This document shows positions 1 through 6,247 of a DNA stretch of 6,993 nt, piece by piece. Position numbers and translations under genes: made by a program. The notes under the pieces were generated by a model. The model worked only from the letters and a program-made list of their open reading frames with translations. It did no database searches and was not told the origin of the DNA. Source of the DNA: Anaerolineales bacterium. GTDB taxonomy: Bacteria > Chloroflexota > Anaerolineae > Anaerolineales > E44-bin32. Position 1 is the first letter of the stretch; each line of letters starts with the position of its first letter. The stretch covers positions 1 through 6,993 of the forward strand of contig DAOUTT010000111.1 in assembly GCA_030668545.1 (NCBI GenBank), in the 5' to 3' direction.

Positions 1-1038
1 CGCATCAGGCGATGGCCAGACGGTCTGACCATCGGTCATCCCTGCACGGGCGATGCCCCAATCCGGGTCGTGTGAGAAGCGGATCTTGTATTTATCAGGG
101 AAACAGTTGATCGGTGACCATTGGAAGAATTCGGCGGGAATGAACTGGGGAGGTCCTTCAGCCATTCCGACCTGGCTATTATGTGGCGGCCAAAGAAGCT
201 CAGGAGGTGTGAGATCCTCCGGGTCGCACATCAAGCTCATAATACTGGTGTCAACGACCAGGTCTGGTATGGCCGAAACCATCGGGCAGTCGGGGCTCAC
301 GCGCACGTTGAAAGCGCGCGTCTCGGAAAAGGGTCCCTGTTCGCCCCCGTACAGCGGAGCTACGCGCCAGTAGTAGGTGGTGCAATCGGTCAACTCATCG
401 GTAAGCACATAGGTGCCGGGGATGCCGAACTCTCCCAACAAGTTTGTGCCGCCGAAAACAGAATCGGTTTGCAGGTCGACGAAGTAGCCCTCGGGCAAAC
501 ACTGAGGTTCGCCTACCTGGTAATGCAGTTCGGCATACAGCTCGCCGATGATCTCGCCGGGATCGGGGGAGAGCAGCTCCGGGGCGCCCATCTCACCGGC
601 GGTCGCACACAGTGGTCCGGTGAAGAAAACGCGTGTGGACGAGTCGGGTCCATTCACCCCATCGGTCCAGGCGCGCACCTTCCAGAAGTACTCGGTGGAG
701 GGCTCCAGGGCCATTTGAGGATACGCGGCATCGCTCAGTGGCCAGGCCAGCTCACCGTCCGTCTGGCCTGCTCGAGAGTTACCAAAATGCTGGTCGGGAG
801 AGATTAGGAGTTTGAAGTGTTCGGGAGTGCAGTCTGGATCAAATTCCCATTGAAACAACTCAGGAGTCAAGGTGTCGATCGTAGGGGCAGTGCCTACATT
901 GGAATAGTGACCCGGGAAGGTAATCGTAGGTGGTTCCAGATCCGCGGGCGTACAGGGGTCTGCACTGGGGCGGTTGCAGGCTGTAAGCCCGAGCCCCAAT
1001 ACGAACAGCGAGGATAGCAGCAACAACTTCTTCTTCAT
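1..1038 (-). CDS. Secreted lipoprotein with internal Ig/FN3-like repeats (partial, C-terminus beyond window)
   Basis: An open frame of 346 codons runs from ATG at 1038 to the left edge with no stop, so the C-terminus is missing. The N-terminus is a lipoprotein signal: MKKK, a hydrophobic stretch (residues 5-19) and the lipobox L-T-A-C with lipidated Cys21. A ribosome binding site AAGGAG (1051-1046) lies 7 bases upstream of the ATG and fixes the start. The mature part is acidic, aromatic and beta-rich. Residues about 62-126 and 305-346 are related: both have F-Q-W, then C-x-P-[ED]-[HK]-[FY]-K, then R-A-G-x-T-D-G-x-x-x-W-P. A more divergent unit at about 170-245 has Q-C-L-P-E-G-Y and T-Y-Y-W-R-V, matching E-Y-F-W-K-V in unit 1. 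The T-Y-x-W-[KR]-V signature resembles fibronectin III/Ig folds. It is probably anchored on the outer face of the membrane. Its function is unknown; a surface binding or adhesion role is inference only. Confidence 0.9.
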   Translation of the reverse strand, partial: MKKKLLLLSSLFVLGLGLTACNRPSADPCTPADLEPPTITFPGHYSNVGTAPTIDTLTPELFQWEFDPDCTPEHFKLLISPDQHFGNSRAGQTDGELAWPLSDAAYPQMALEPSTEYFWKVRAWTDGVNGPDSSTRVFFTGPLCATAGEMGAPELLSPDPGEIIGELYAELHYQVGEPQCLPEGYFVDLQTDSVFGGTNLLGEFGIPGTYVLTDELTDCTTYYWRVAPLYGGEQGPFSETRAFNVRVSPDCPMVSAIPDLVVDTSIMSLMCDPEDLTPPELLWPPHNSQVGMAEGPPQFIPAEFFQWSPINCFPDKYKIRFSHDPDWGIARAGMTDGQTVWPSPDA

Positions 1039-1110
1039 GACCATTCTCCTTACGATGATTGCAAACCGCCAACAGAAATGGGCTGCAGGAACGGTGTCAG
1101 GGAGCTTCTA

Positions 1111-1140
1111 TGTATATAACGAGAAACTTCTCAATTTGTG
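1111..1140 (-). promoter_or_regulatory. Candidate promoter of the lipoprotein gene
   Basis: Read on the minus strand, a -10-like TATACA (1116-1111, within TATATACA) lies downstream of an A/T-rich stretch with no good -35 box at 17-base spacing. The start would be near 1104, giving a leader of about 65 bases. The absence of a good -35 fits an activator-dependent promoter, and a CRP-type site sits just upstream. An alternative -10, TACTAT (1159-1154), lies further upstream with a poor -35. Confidence 0.4.
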
Positions 1141-1152
1141 ACAGTGGTCACA
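1137..1152. promoter_or_regulatory. CRP/FNR-family operator (TGTGA-N6-TCACA)
   Basis: TGTGAC-AGTG-GTCACA is a perfect inverted repeat and contains both consensus CRP half-sites, TGTGA and TCACA, at the canonical 6-base spacing. Its centre (1144.5) lies about 40-41 bases upstream of the inferred lipoprotein start near 1104, the class II activation position. It is about 190 bases upstream of the pheS T-box promoter, so the lipoprotein gene is the more likely target. The regulator itself is not in the window. Confidence 0.65.
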
Positions 1153-1156
1153 GATA

Positions 1157-1175
1157 GTACGAATTGTATTCGCAC
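1157..1175. repeat. Dyad symmetry GTACGAAT-TGT-ATTCGCAC, possible operator
   Basis: Two 8-base arms with one mismatch surround a 3-base centre; the inner 5 bases of each arm (CGAAT/ATTCG) match perfectly. The dyad sits 4 bases from the CRP-type site, with centres 21.5 bases apart, about two helical turns. It is a candidate second regulator site; no known consensus was recognised. Confidence 0.35.
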
Positions 1176-1334
1176 TTTAAAAACGCGCTACTCTGTGAGA
1201 AACACCCATATTTGCTTGATGCCCCATTATCTAGCGAAGGACCAAAACCCTTGGTTAATGTTCTAATAGTTCGGTTTTATTAAGCTAATTTACCAACCCA
1301 CTGGATGAATGTGTTGTGGTGGATGCGGCGAGGG

Positions 1335-1362
1335 TTGACACAGGCCTTGAAATGGGCATAAT
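1335..1362 (+). promoter_or_regulatory. Sigma-70 promoter of the pheST T-box operon
   Basis: A perfect -35 TTGACA (1335-1340) is followed after 16 bases by -10 CATAAT (1357-1362, 5 of 6 consensus). The predicted start is about 1369. This places the T-box stem I directly at the beginning of the transcript, as expected for this class of leader. Confidence 0.85.
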
Positions 1363-1368
1363 TGGAGT

Positions 1369-1673
1369 CGTCATAGATAAAGGCTAAGACTGAGGAAAGT
1401 AGGCGGACCGAACTCGCCAGAGAGGCTGGGGCGTGGCTGGAACCCTGGCCCGAGAGAGTCCCGTTGAAGTTCCCTCATGAGCCGCCCGGGGGAACGCCTC
1501 GCAAGAGGCCAGTAGTTCGGGCCGGAACCCCACCGTTAATGACGGGGACCTGATCGCCGTAGGTTGGGATTTGCAGCGGCGGCCGTCGGGATTGAGAGGG
1601 CCCTTCAGGGTCAACAAGGGTGGTACCGCGGGATTGCTCTCCCGTCCCTTGATCGGGCGGGGGCGTTTTGTTT
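1369..1673 (+). promoter_or_regulatory. T-box riboswitch sensing tRNA-Phe, transcriptional type
   Basis: The conserved T-box core lies at 1617-1630 (AGGGTGGTACCGCG). Stem I can be closed by GGCGG (1402-1406) with CCGCC (1482-1486). It carries a CAGAGAG motif (1418-1424) and, in the 3' strand, the likely specifier codon TTC (1470-1472), which encodes Phe. A 5-bp hairpin with a GCAA tetraloop (1496-1509) and an AGTA motif (1511-1514) follow. The antiterminator pairs AAGGG (1616-1620) with CCCTT (1646-1650) and GCGGGA (1628-1633) with TCCCGT (1640-1645), leaving the 7-base bulge UGGUACC. UGGU would pair with an acceptor end ACCA, matching the A73 discriminator of tRNA-Phe. Uncharged tRNA-Phe should favour the antiterminator and allow pheST transcription. 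Confidence 0.96.
1639..1673 (+). terminator. T-box regulated intrinsic terminator
   Basis: CTCCCG-U-CCC (1639-1648, U1645 bulged) pairs with GGGCGGGGG (1655-1663) around the loop TTGATC. A TTTTGTTT tract (1666-1673) follows. The 5' arm is the same sequence that forms the 3' side of the antiterminator, so the two folds are mutually exclusive, as the T-box mechanism requires. Confidence 0.9.
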
Positions 1674-1717
1674 AAAGCGCCGCCCGAAATGGCGTGTGTG
1701 AAAGGAAAGGAGCTTCG

Positions 1718-2743
1718 ATGCTGAAACGTCTGGATGAACTTGAACAAAAAGCGCTAAAGGACCTGGAGGGTGCATTGGATGAACCCACGCTTCAAGCCTG
1801 GAAGATTAGCTACTTAGGGCGTGGGGCTGAGTTGGGAAAGATCACAGAAGGTCTGCGGGAGCTGTCGAAAGAGGAACGTCCTGCTGTTGGTCGGCGTGCG
1901 AACGAGGTCAAGAAGGCCTTAGAAGCCGCCTATGAAGGGCGCGAAACGTCCATGCAGCAGGCTGCGGTAGAAAGAAGCCTGAGGGAAGAACGACTGGATG
2001 TCACCTTACCCGGCCGCAGCGTGTCGCGCGGCAGGATCCACCCCGCCAACCAGATGCTTCGCCGTGTCTATGCGATTTTCGCCGAGATGGGCTTCCAAAT
2101 CTACCGTTCACGCGAGGTAGAGACGGATGAGTATAACTTCAGTCTCTTGAACTTGCCTCCCTATCACCCGGCGCGAGATATGCAGGACACCTTTTACACC
2201 ACGGATGATGGCGTATTGCTGCGGACTCAAACTTCGCCCGGTCAGATCCACGTGATGCGCGAACGGGCCCCGGAGCCGATCCGCGTAATCCTGCCGGGGA
2301 TGTGTTACCGCTATGAACAGATCACGACTCGGTCGGAGATCCAATTCAATCAAGTCGAAGGGTTGGCGATCGGCAAGAGTATCACCTTCTCCGATCTGAA
2401 GGGGACGCTGGTCGCGTTTGCTCGCCGGCTTTATGGAGATGAGGTGCGCACGCGCTTTCGAGCGGCCCATTTCCCCTTCACAGAGCCCTCAGCCGAGATG
2501 GATATCGAGTGTTTCGTCTGTGATGGTGAGGGATGTGGGGTGTGTAAGAAAACCGGGTGGTTGGAAATTCTGGGCTGCGGCATGGTCCACCCTACCGTGC
2601 TGGCGAATGGGGGCTACGATCCTAAGGTGGTCTCCGGTTTTGCTTTCGGCATGGGACCCGAACGGATCGCCATGAATATTCACCGTATAGACGACATCCG
2701 CAACTTCTGGGCGAATGATCTGAGATTTTTACAGCAATTCTGA
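1718..2743 (+). CDS. pheS: Phenylalanyl-tRNA synthetase alpha subunit
   Basis: This is the catalytic class II subunit, which activates Phe with ATP and charges tRNA-Phe as an alpha2-beta2 enzyme in the cytoplasm. The protein is 341 residues, normal for the family. ATG 1718 is chosen because AAAGGAG (1706-1712) lies 5 bases upstream; an in-frame GTG at 1694 would add 8 residues and place this site inside the gene. The N-terminal coiled-coil tRNA-binding arm covers about 1-85. The catalytic core follows: D-T-F-Y (157-160), R-T-Q-T-S-P-G-Q (169-176), motif 2 Y-R-Y-E (197-200) with F-N-Q-V-E-G (210-215), the Phe-pocket segment P-F-T-E-P-S (253-258), W-L-E-I-L-G-C-G-M-V-H-P (281-292) and motif 3 G-F-A-F-G-M-G-P-E-R (307-316). 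Cys265, 268, 273 and 276 form a CxxC-x4-CxxC knuckle also seen in Gram-positive PheS. Gln171 replaces the usual His. Confidence 0.98.
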   Translation: MLKRLDELEQKALKDLEGALDEPTLQAWKISYLGRGAELGKITEGLRELSKEERPAVGRRANEVKKALEAAYEGRETSMQQAAVERSLREERLDVTLPGRSVSRGRIHPANQMLRRVYAIFAEMGFQIYRSREVETDEYNFSLLNLPPYHPARDMQDTFYTTDDGVLLRTQTSPGQIHVMRERAPEPIRVILPGMCYRYEQITTRSEIQFNQVEGLAIGKSITFSDLKGTLVAFARRLYGDEVRTRFRAAHFPFTEPSAEMDIECFVCDGEGCGVCKKTGWLEILGCGMVHPTVLANGGYDPKVVSGFAFGMGPERIAMNIHRIDDIRNFWANDLRFLQQF

Positions 2744-2759
2744 GCCCCAATCGGGCTTT
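2743..2759 (+). other. Small hairpin at the pheS stop codon
   Basis: AGCCC (2743-2747) pairs with GGGCT (2753-2757) around CAATC, followed by TTTAAAT. The 5-bp stem overlaps the last base of the pheS stop codon and lies in the 40-base pheS-pheT gap. It is too weak to call a terminator; it could be a processing or pausing element, or chance. Confidence 0.3.
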
Positions 2760-2783
2760 AAATTGGATGAATAGGGAGGTTTC

Positions 2784-5342
2784 ATGAAAGTTCCCATAAC
2801 TTGGCTGCGCGAGTTTGTCGATATTGAACTTCCAATTCCCGAGTTAGCCCACAGGCTGACTCTGGCAGGGTTGGAGGTGGAGGAAATTCGTTTTGTCGGA
2901 CTTCCACTTCCAGAGGAAAAAATAGAGGGCCATACCGGTCGCAAGCGGAGCATCGGGACGAATGTTACCGGCTTGGCATGGGATCCCGAGAAATTCGTCG
3001 TCGGTGCAGTGTTAGAAGTCATGCCTCATCCAGACGCCGACCGCCTGGTGCTGTGCCGGTTGGATGATGGTGAACAGGAGCACACCGTGCTCACCGGTGC
3101 GCCCAATCTTTTCCCATACAAAGGGAAAGGAACACTGAAGAACCCTTTGAAGGTAGCCTACGCACGCGAAGGAGCCACGCTTTTCGATGGCCATATCGCC
3201 GGTTGGGAACCCTTCACGCTCAAGCGGGCGAAGATCCGCGGGGTTGAGTCGTATTCGATGGCATGTTCGGAGAAAGAACTCGGCATATCCGAGGAACATG
3301 AGGGCATTATCGTCCTCGACGATGATGCGCCGGTCGGGAAGCCGCTCGTGGAGTACATGGGCGATGCGGTCCTGGATATAGCGCTCACACCCAATGTCGC
3401 CCGCAACGCCAACATCCTCGGGGTGGCCCGGGAGGTTGCTGCGGTAACGGGCGCGGCACTGAAAGAGCCCTCCTACGAAGTCGACTGGAAGGGTCCTGCG
3501 ATCGATGGGCGGGTGAGCATCGATATCCGCAACCCCGAACTGAACCCGCGCTTCGTCCTGGGCCTTGTCGAGGGGGTAGAGGTTGGACCCAGCCCGTATT
3601 GGGTGCAGCTCCGTCTGCAGTTGGCAGGGATGCGGCCGATCAACAATATCGTTGATGCTACGAATTACGCCATGCTTGAAATTGGTGAGCCTCTGCACGC
3701 GTTTGACTTCGATGTCCTCGTCGAACGGTCCGGAGAAAAATCTCCGGAGATCATCACCCGGAATCCAGAATCGAAGGAGCGAATAACCACCCTCGACGGC
3801 GTCGAGCGGTCATTGGACGATTTCACGGTCTTGGTTGCCGATACCGCCGGGGCGCTTTCGATCGCCGGCGTGATGGGGGGCGCCGAGTCGGAGGTAAGCG
3901 AGAAGACCACCCGAGTCTTGCTCGAGGGGGCTGCCTGGAATTACATCAACATCCGCCGAACGGCAGGGGCTCAAAATCTGCAATCCGAGGCATCCTACCG
4001 CTTCGAGCGCGGAGTTCCCCCGGCGATAGCGGAACGGGGGGTCAAGCGCGGCTTGTCCTGGATTCAACAGTTTGCCGGTGGCGAAATTGCCAAGGGGCTT
4101 GTTGACGAATATCCATTGCCGCCAGAGCCTTCGATTGTGGAGATTGCCCCATCTGACGTGGAGCGCTCGCTCGGGATTCTGCTTGAGATCGATGCTATCG
4201 AGGAGATACTCGGTCGGCTCGGTTTTGAGATCGAAAGTAAGGGGGATAAGCTGCAGGTGACAACCCCAGATCATCGTATGGATATCGGTGAGGGCATCGT
4301 TGGCGTGGCAGATTTGATGGAAGAGGTGGCACGGATCTATGGCTACGATCTTCTGCCGGAGACAATGATCTCTGATGAGCTCCCGCCTCAGTACAGCAAC
4401 AAAGCCTTGGAGCGTGAGGAGCAAATCCGAAACCTGCTCGCCGGTCTTGATTTACAGGAAATCGTAACCTATCGCCTGACAGCCCCAGACCATGAAACTA
4501 GAATATTGCCGGCAGGGGAAAAACCCGACGATAGACCGTACATCCAACTTGAGAACCCAATCAGCGTCGACCGGGTGGTCATGCGCCACAGCCTATTAGC
4601 AAGTGTGTTGGAAATCGTGGAAAGCAACGCCCGTTTCCAGGAGCGCATCGCCGTGTTCGAAATTGGACCGGTTTATTTATCTGCTGAAGAGGGCGAACTC
4701 CCGGCCGAACCGCTCAAACTCGCTATAGCGCTAACCGGACCGCGCGCTCTTCCTTCCTGGCGGGAACCATCATCAACGGAATTCGACTTTTTCGATTTAA
4801 AGGGCATTCTCGAGGCGTTGTTCGCAGGGCTTAAGATCGGAGCAGTGGAGTATTCCCCGGGTGAACACCCGTCGTTTCACCCCGGAAAATGCGCGCGGAT
4901 ATTGATCGATGGAAAGCAAGTGGGTGTTATGGGAGAACTTCACCCCCTGGTGAAGGAGCGCTACAGTTTCCAGTCATTCCCTCTTCTTGCTGCAGAGTTG
5001 GATGTAGAAGCGGTCATCCATGCGATCCCTGAATCGATTGACGTGGAATTGGTCAAGACCTTCCCGCCCGTATTGGAAGATCTGGCGATCGTCGTCGATG
5101 AGGTAGTCCCGGCCGAACAAGTCCTTGCCGTCATCCGCAAATCGGGAGGGGATCTACTCGAGGACATCCGTCTTTTCGATCTCTACCGGGGAGAACAAAT
5201 CGAGGCAGATAAGAAGAGTCTGGCCTATGCCCTGACGTATCAGGCTGTGGATCGAACGTTGACAGATGAAGAAGTGGCAGGGCTGCGGAAGAAGATCGTA
5301 AAGGCGTTAGAGAAAAAACTCGGCGCTCACCTGCGATCTTAG
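2784..5342 (+). CDS. pheT: Phenylalanyl-tRNA synthetase beta subunit
   Basis: This is the tRNA-binding and editing subunit that partners PheS; it hydrolyses mischarged Tyr-tRNA-Phe. The start is fixed by GGGAGG (2774-2779), 4 bases before ATG. The protein is 852 residues, longer than the roughly 800 usual. Domains in order: N-terminal M-K-V-P-I-x-W-L (1-8); EMAP/OB tRNA-binding domain (about 70-190) with P-H-P-D-A-D-R-L (81-88) and C-S-E-K-E-L-G (161-167); B3/B4 editing domain (about 200-410) with N-N-I-V-D-A-T-N-Y (287-295), L-D-G (337-339) and A-G-V-M-G-G (361-366); B5 domain with D-L-M-E-E-V-A-R-I-Y-G-Y (510-521); catalytic-like core (about 540-745) with V-F-E-I-G (624-628) and G-E-L-H-P (717-721); C-terminal FDX-ACB anticodon-binding domain (about 758-851). 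Extra residues at about 42-70 and 111-143 account for the length. It lies 40 bases after pheS under the same T-box control. Confidence 0.98.
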   Translation: MKVPITWLREFVDIELPIPELAHRLTLAGLEVEEIRFVGLPLPEEKIEGHTGRKRSIGTNVTGLAWDPEKFVVGAVLEVMPHPDADRLVLCRLDDGEQEHTVLTGAPNLFPYKGKGTLKNPLKVAYAREGATLFDGHIAGWEPFTLKRAKIRGVESYSMACSEKELGISEEHEGIIVLDDDAPVGKPLVEYMGDAVLDIALTPNVARNANILGVAREVAAVTGAALKEPSYEVDWKGPAIDGRVSIDIRNPELNPRFVLGLVEGVEVGPSPYWVQLRLQLAGMRPINNIVDATNYAMLEIGEPLHAFDFDVLVERSGEKSPEIITRNPESKERITTLDGVERSLDDFTVLVADTAGALSIAGVMGGAESEVSEKTTRVLLEGAAWNYINIRRTAGAQNLQSEASYRFERGVPPAIAERGVKRGLSWIQQFAGGEIAKGLVDEYPLPPEPSIVEIAPSDVERSLGILLEIDAIEEILGRLGFEIESKGDKLQVTTPDHRMDIGEGIVGVADLMEEVARIYGYDLLPETMISDELPPQYSNKALEREEQIRNLLAGLDLQEIVTYRLTAPDHETRILPAGEKPDDRPYIQLENPISVDRVVMRHSLLASVLEIVESNARFQERIAVFEIGPVYLSAEEGELPAEPLKLAIALTGPRALPSWREPSSTEFDFFDLKGILEALFAGLKIGAVEYSPGEHPSFHPGKCARILIDGKQVGVMGELHPLVKERYSFQSFPLLAAELDVEAVIHAIPESIDVELVKTFPPVLEDLAIVVDEVVPAEQVLAVIRKSGGDLLEDIRLFDLYRGEQIEADKKSLAYALTYQAVDRTLTDEEVAGLRKKIVKALEKKLGAHLRS

Positions 5343-5953
5343 CCTTTCTCCTCGGATAAGGCTTCAGCGCGTTGGATCGCCAAAGAAGCAAGTTGTGCCA
5401 CGACCATCAGTAAATGGTGGTCTTCGGTTGAAAAATCGCGGTCACCTAGTTTGTTGATTGCTTCAATCACGCCGAGGACGCGCTCGCCATCAAGGAGAGG
5501 CACACAAACCAGCGCTTGCGTGTGGAAACCCATAGTTTCATCAACCTGGGTGAAAAAACGAGGGTCTTTGCGCACATCGAGGACAATTGCGGGTTCACGA
5601 TTATCCGCCACCCATCCGGCGATGCCCTTCCCGGGCGGCAGCTTGTAGCCCTGAAGACGATCACGTGCTTCGCCGCGGACAACAACGAATACCAATTCCT
5701 CAGTCTCGTCGTCTCGCAGGAGAAGCGAGCCATCGCGGGTTCCCAGGACTGCCAAAGCGGATCCTAATAGATCATCAAGTACATGAATCAAGTTGGTTTG
5801 AGGTCCCATGCGCTGGATTAAATCCTGGATGACGCTTAAGCCGCGCACGGAGGAGCGCAGGATTGTCAGCTCATCTCGTAGTTCTTGATTCTCCTGATTT
5901 AGCCGGGAGACCTCTGTTTGAAGAAAGCGTAGGGGATCGCGGGTATCTACCAT
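5339..5953 (-). CDS. Coiled-coil and GAF domain protein
   Basis: The frame encodes 204 residues from ATG 5953 to TAA. AAAGGA lies 6 bases upstream, and the encoded MVDTRDP begins the part with protein-like character; an in-frame extension to 6109 would add 52 residues with no family character and no ribosome site. Residues about 8-45 form a heptad-like helix (L-x-x-E-V-x-x-L-N-Q-E-N-Q-E-L), probably a dimerising coiled coil. Residues about 52-197 are a GAF domain: G-S-L-L-L-R (75-80), L-P-P-G-K-G-I-A-G-W-V (105-115), A-L-V-C-V-P-L (147-153) and G-V-I-E-A-I-N-K (161-168). GAF domains bind small ligands or mediate protein contacts. No kinase, HTH, GGDEF or other output domain is present and there is no signal peptide or membrane segment, so it is probably a cytoplasmic sensor or adaptor acting on an unknown partner. 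The ligand cannot be told from the sequence. Confidence 0.93.
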   Translation of the reverse strand: MVDTRDPLRFLQTEVSRLNQENQELRDELTILRSSVRGLSVIQDLIQRMGPQTNLIHVLDDLLGSALAVLGTRDGSLLLRDDETEELVFVVVRGEARDRLQGYKLPPGKGIAGWVADNREPAIVLDVRKDPRFFTQVDETMGFHTQALVCVPLLDGERVLGVIEAINKLGDRDFSTEDHHLLMVVAQLASLAIQRAEALSEEKG

Positions 5954-5975
5954 AATATGTCCTTTAAGTAGATTG

Positions 5976-6004
5976 ATATTAGCACAAGTAGAATGCTCAG
6001 GAAA
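5976..6004 (-). promoter_or_regulatory. Candidate extended -10 promoter of the GAF gene
   Basis: On the minus strand TGC-TAATAT (5984-5976) is an extended -10 element with 5 of 6 bases of TATAAT. The -35 position at 17-base spacing (6004-5999) reads TTTCCT and is poor, which an extended -10 can tolerate. The start would be near 5969, leaving a leader of about 16 bases carrying the ribosome site. Confidence 0.4.
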
Positions 6005-6072
6005 GCTCATTCCTGGACGGATAGTAGCGAAATAAAGCCGCTGTGGATGTCTTGGCGATGGATTAATTAGCG

Positions 6073-6100
6073 CTGGCGTACACATCAAACATGATATGAT
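6073..6100 (+). promoter_or_regulatory. Candidate extended -10 promoter of the DNPH1-like gene
   Basis: TGA-TATGAT (6092-6100) is an extended -10 with 5 of 6 consensus bases; CTGGCG (6073-6078) at 16-base spacing is a weak -35. The start would be near 6107, giving an unusually long leader of about 140 bases before ATG 6248. Confidence 0.4.
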
Positions 6101-6135
6101 GCTCGGCACGCACTCGTCAGAGAGAAAAGAAGGTT

Positions 6136-6165
6136 CAGGTTTGAGATAGACAACTCAACCACCTG
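6136..6165 (+). other. Leader hairpin upstream of the DNPH1-like gene
   Basis: CAGGT-TTGAG (6136-6145) pairs with CTCAA (6154-6158) and ACCTG (6161-6165), giving ten base pairs with a two-base CC bulge and an 8-base loop. A second small hairpin TCACT-CTT-AGTGA (6206-6218) lies just ahead of the ribosome site. The leader is not a riboswitch class I recognise. Confidence 0.4.
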
Positions 6166-6247
6166 CTGCCGGCAAATAGGCGATGATGTGGAGCGAGGGC
6201 GGCTATCACTCTTAGTGAAGAATCAACATGGAGGGAATAACCGGGCG

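Noticed and set aside
121..807. Long plus-strand open frame of 228 codons
   Set aside because: It is antisense to the lipoprotein frame, which has a signal peptide, lipobox, ribosome site and internal repeats; the plus-strand product has no recognisable features.
1241..1255. ACCAA-AACCC-TTGGT hairpin as a terminator
   Set aside because: The five-pair A/T-rich stem is weak and no T tract follows on either strand.
1391..1402. GAGGAAAGT resembles the 5' signature of RNase P RNA
   Set aside because: The rest of the conserved RNase P core is absent and the position fits the start of stem I of an obvious T-box leader.
1694..1717. GTG start giving an 8-residue longer PheS
   Set aside because: AAAGGAG at 1706-1712 is ideally placed for ATG 1718 and would lie inside the longer frame; the shorter protein begins like other PheS.
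3012..3698. Long minus-strand open frame inside pheT
   Set aside because: It is a shadow of pheT; the pheT frame carries all family motifs through this stretch.
5954..6109. N-terminal extension of the GAF protein by 52 residues
   Set aside because: It has no family character, no ribosome site at its start, and covers the candidate -10 element and the ribosome site for ATG 5953.
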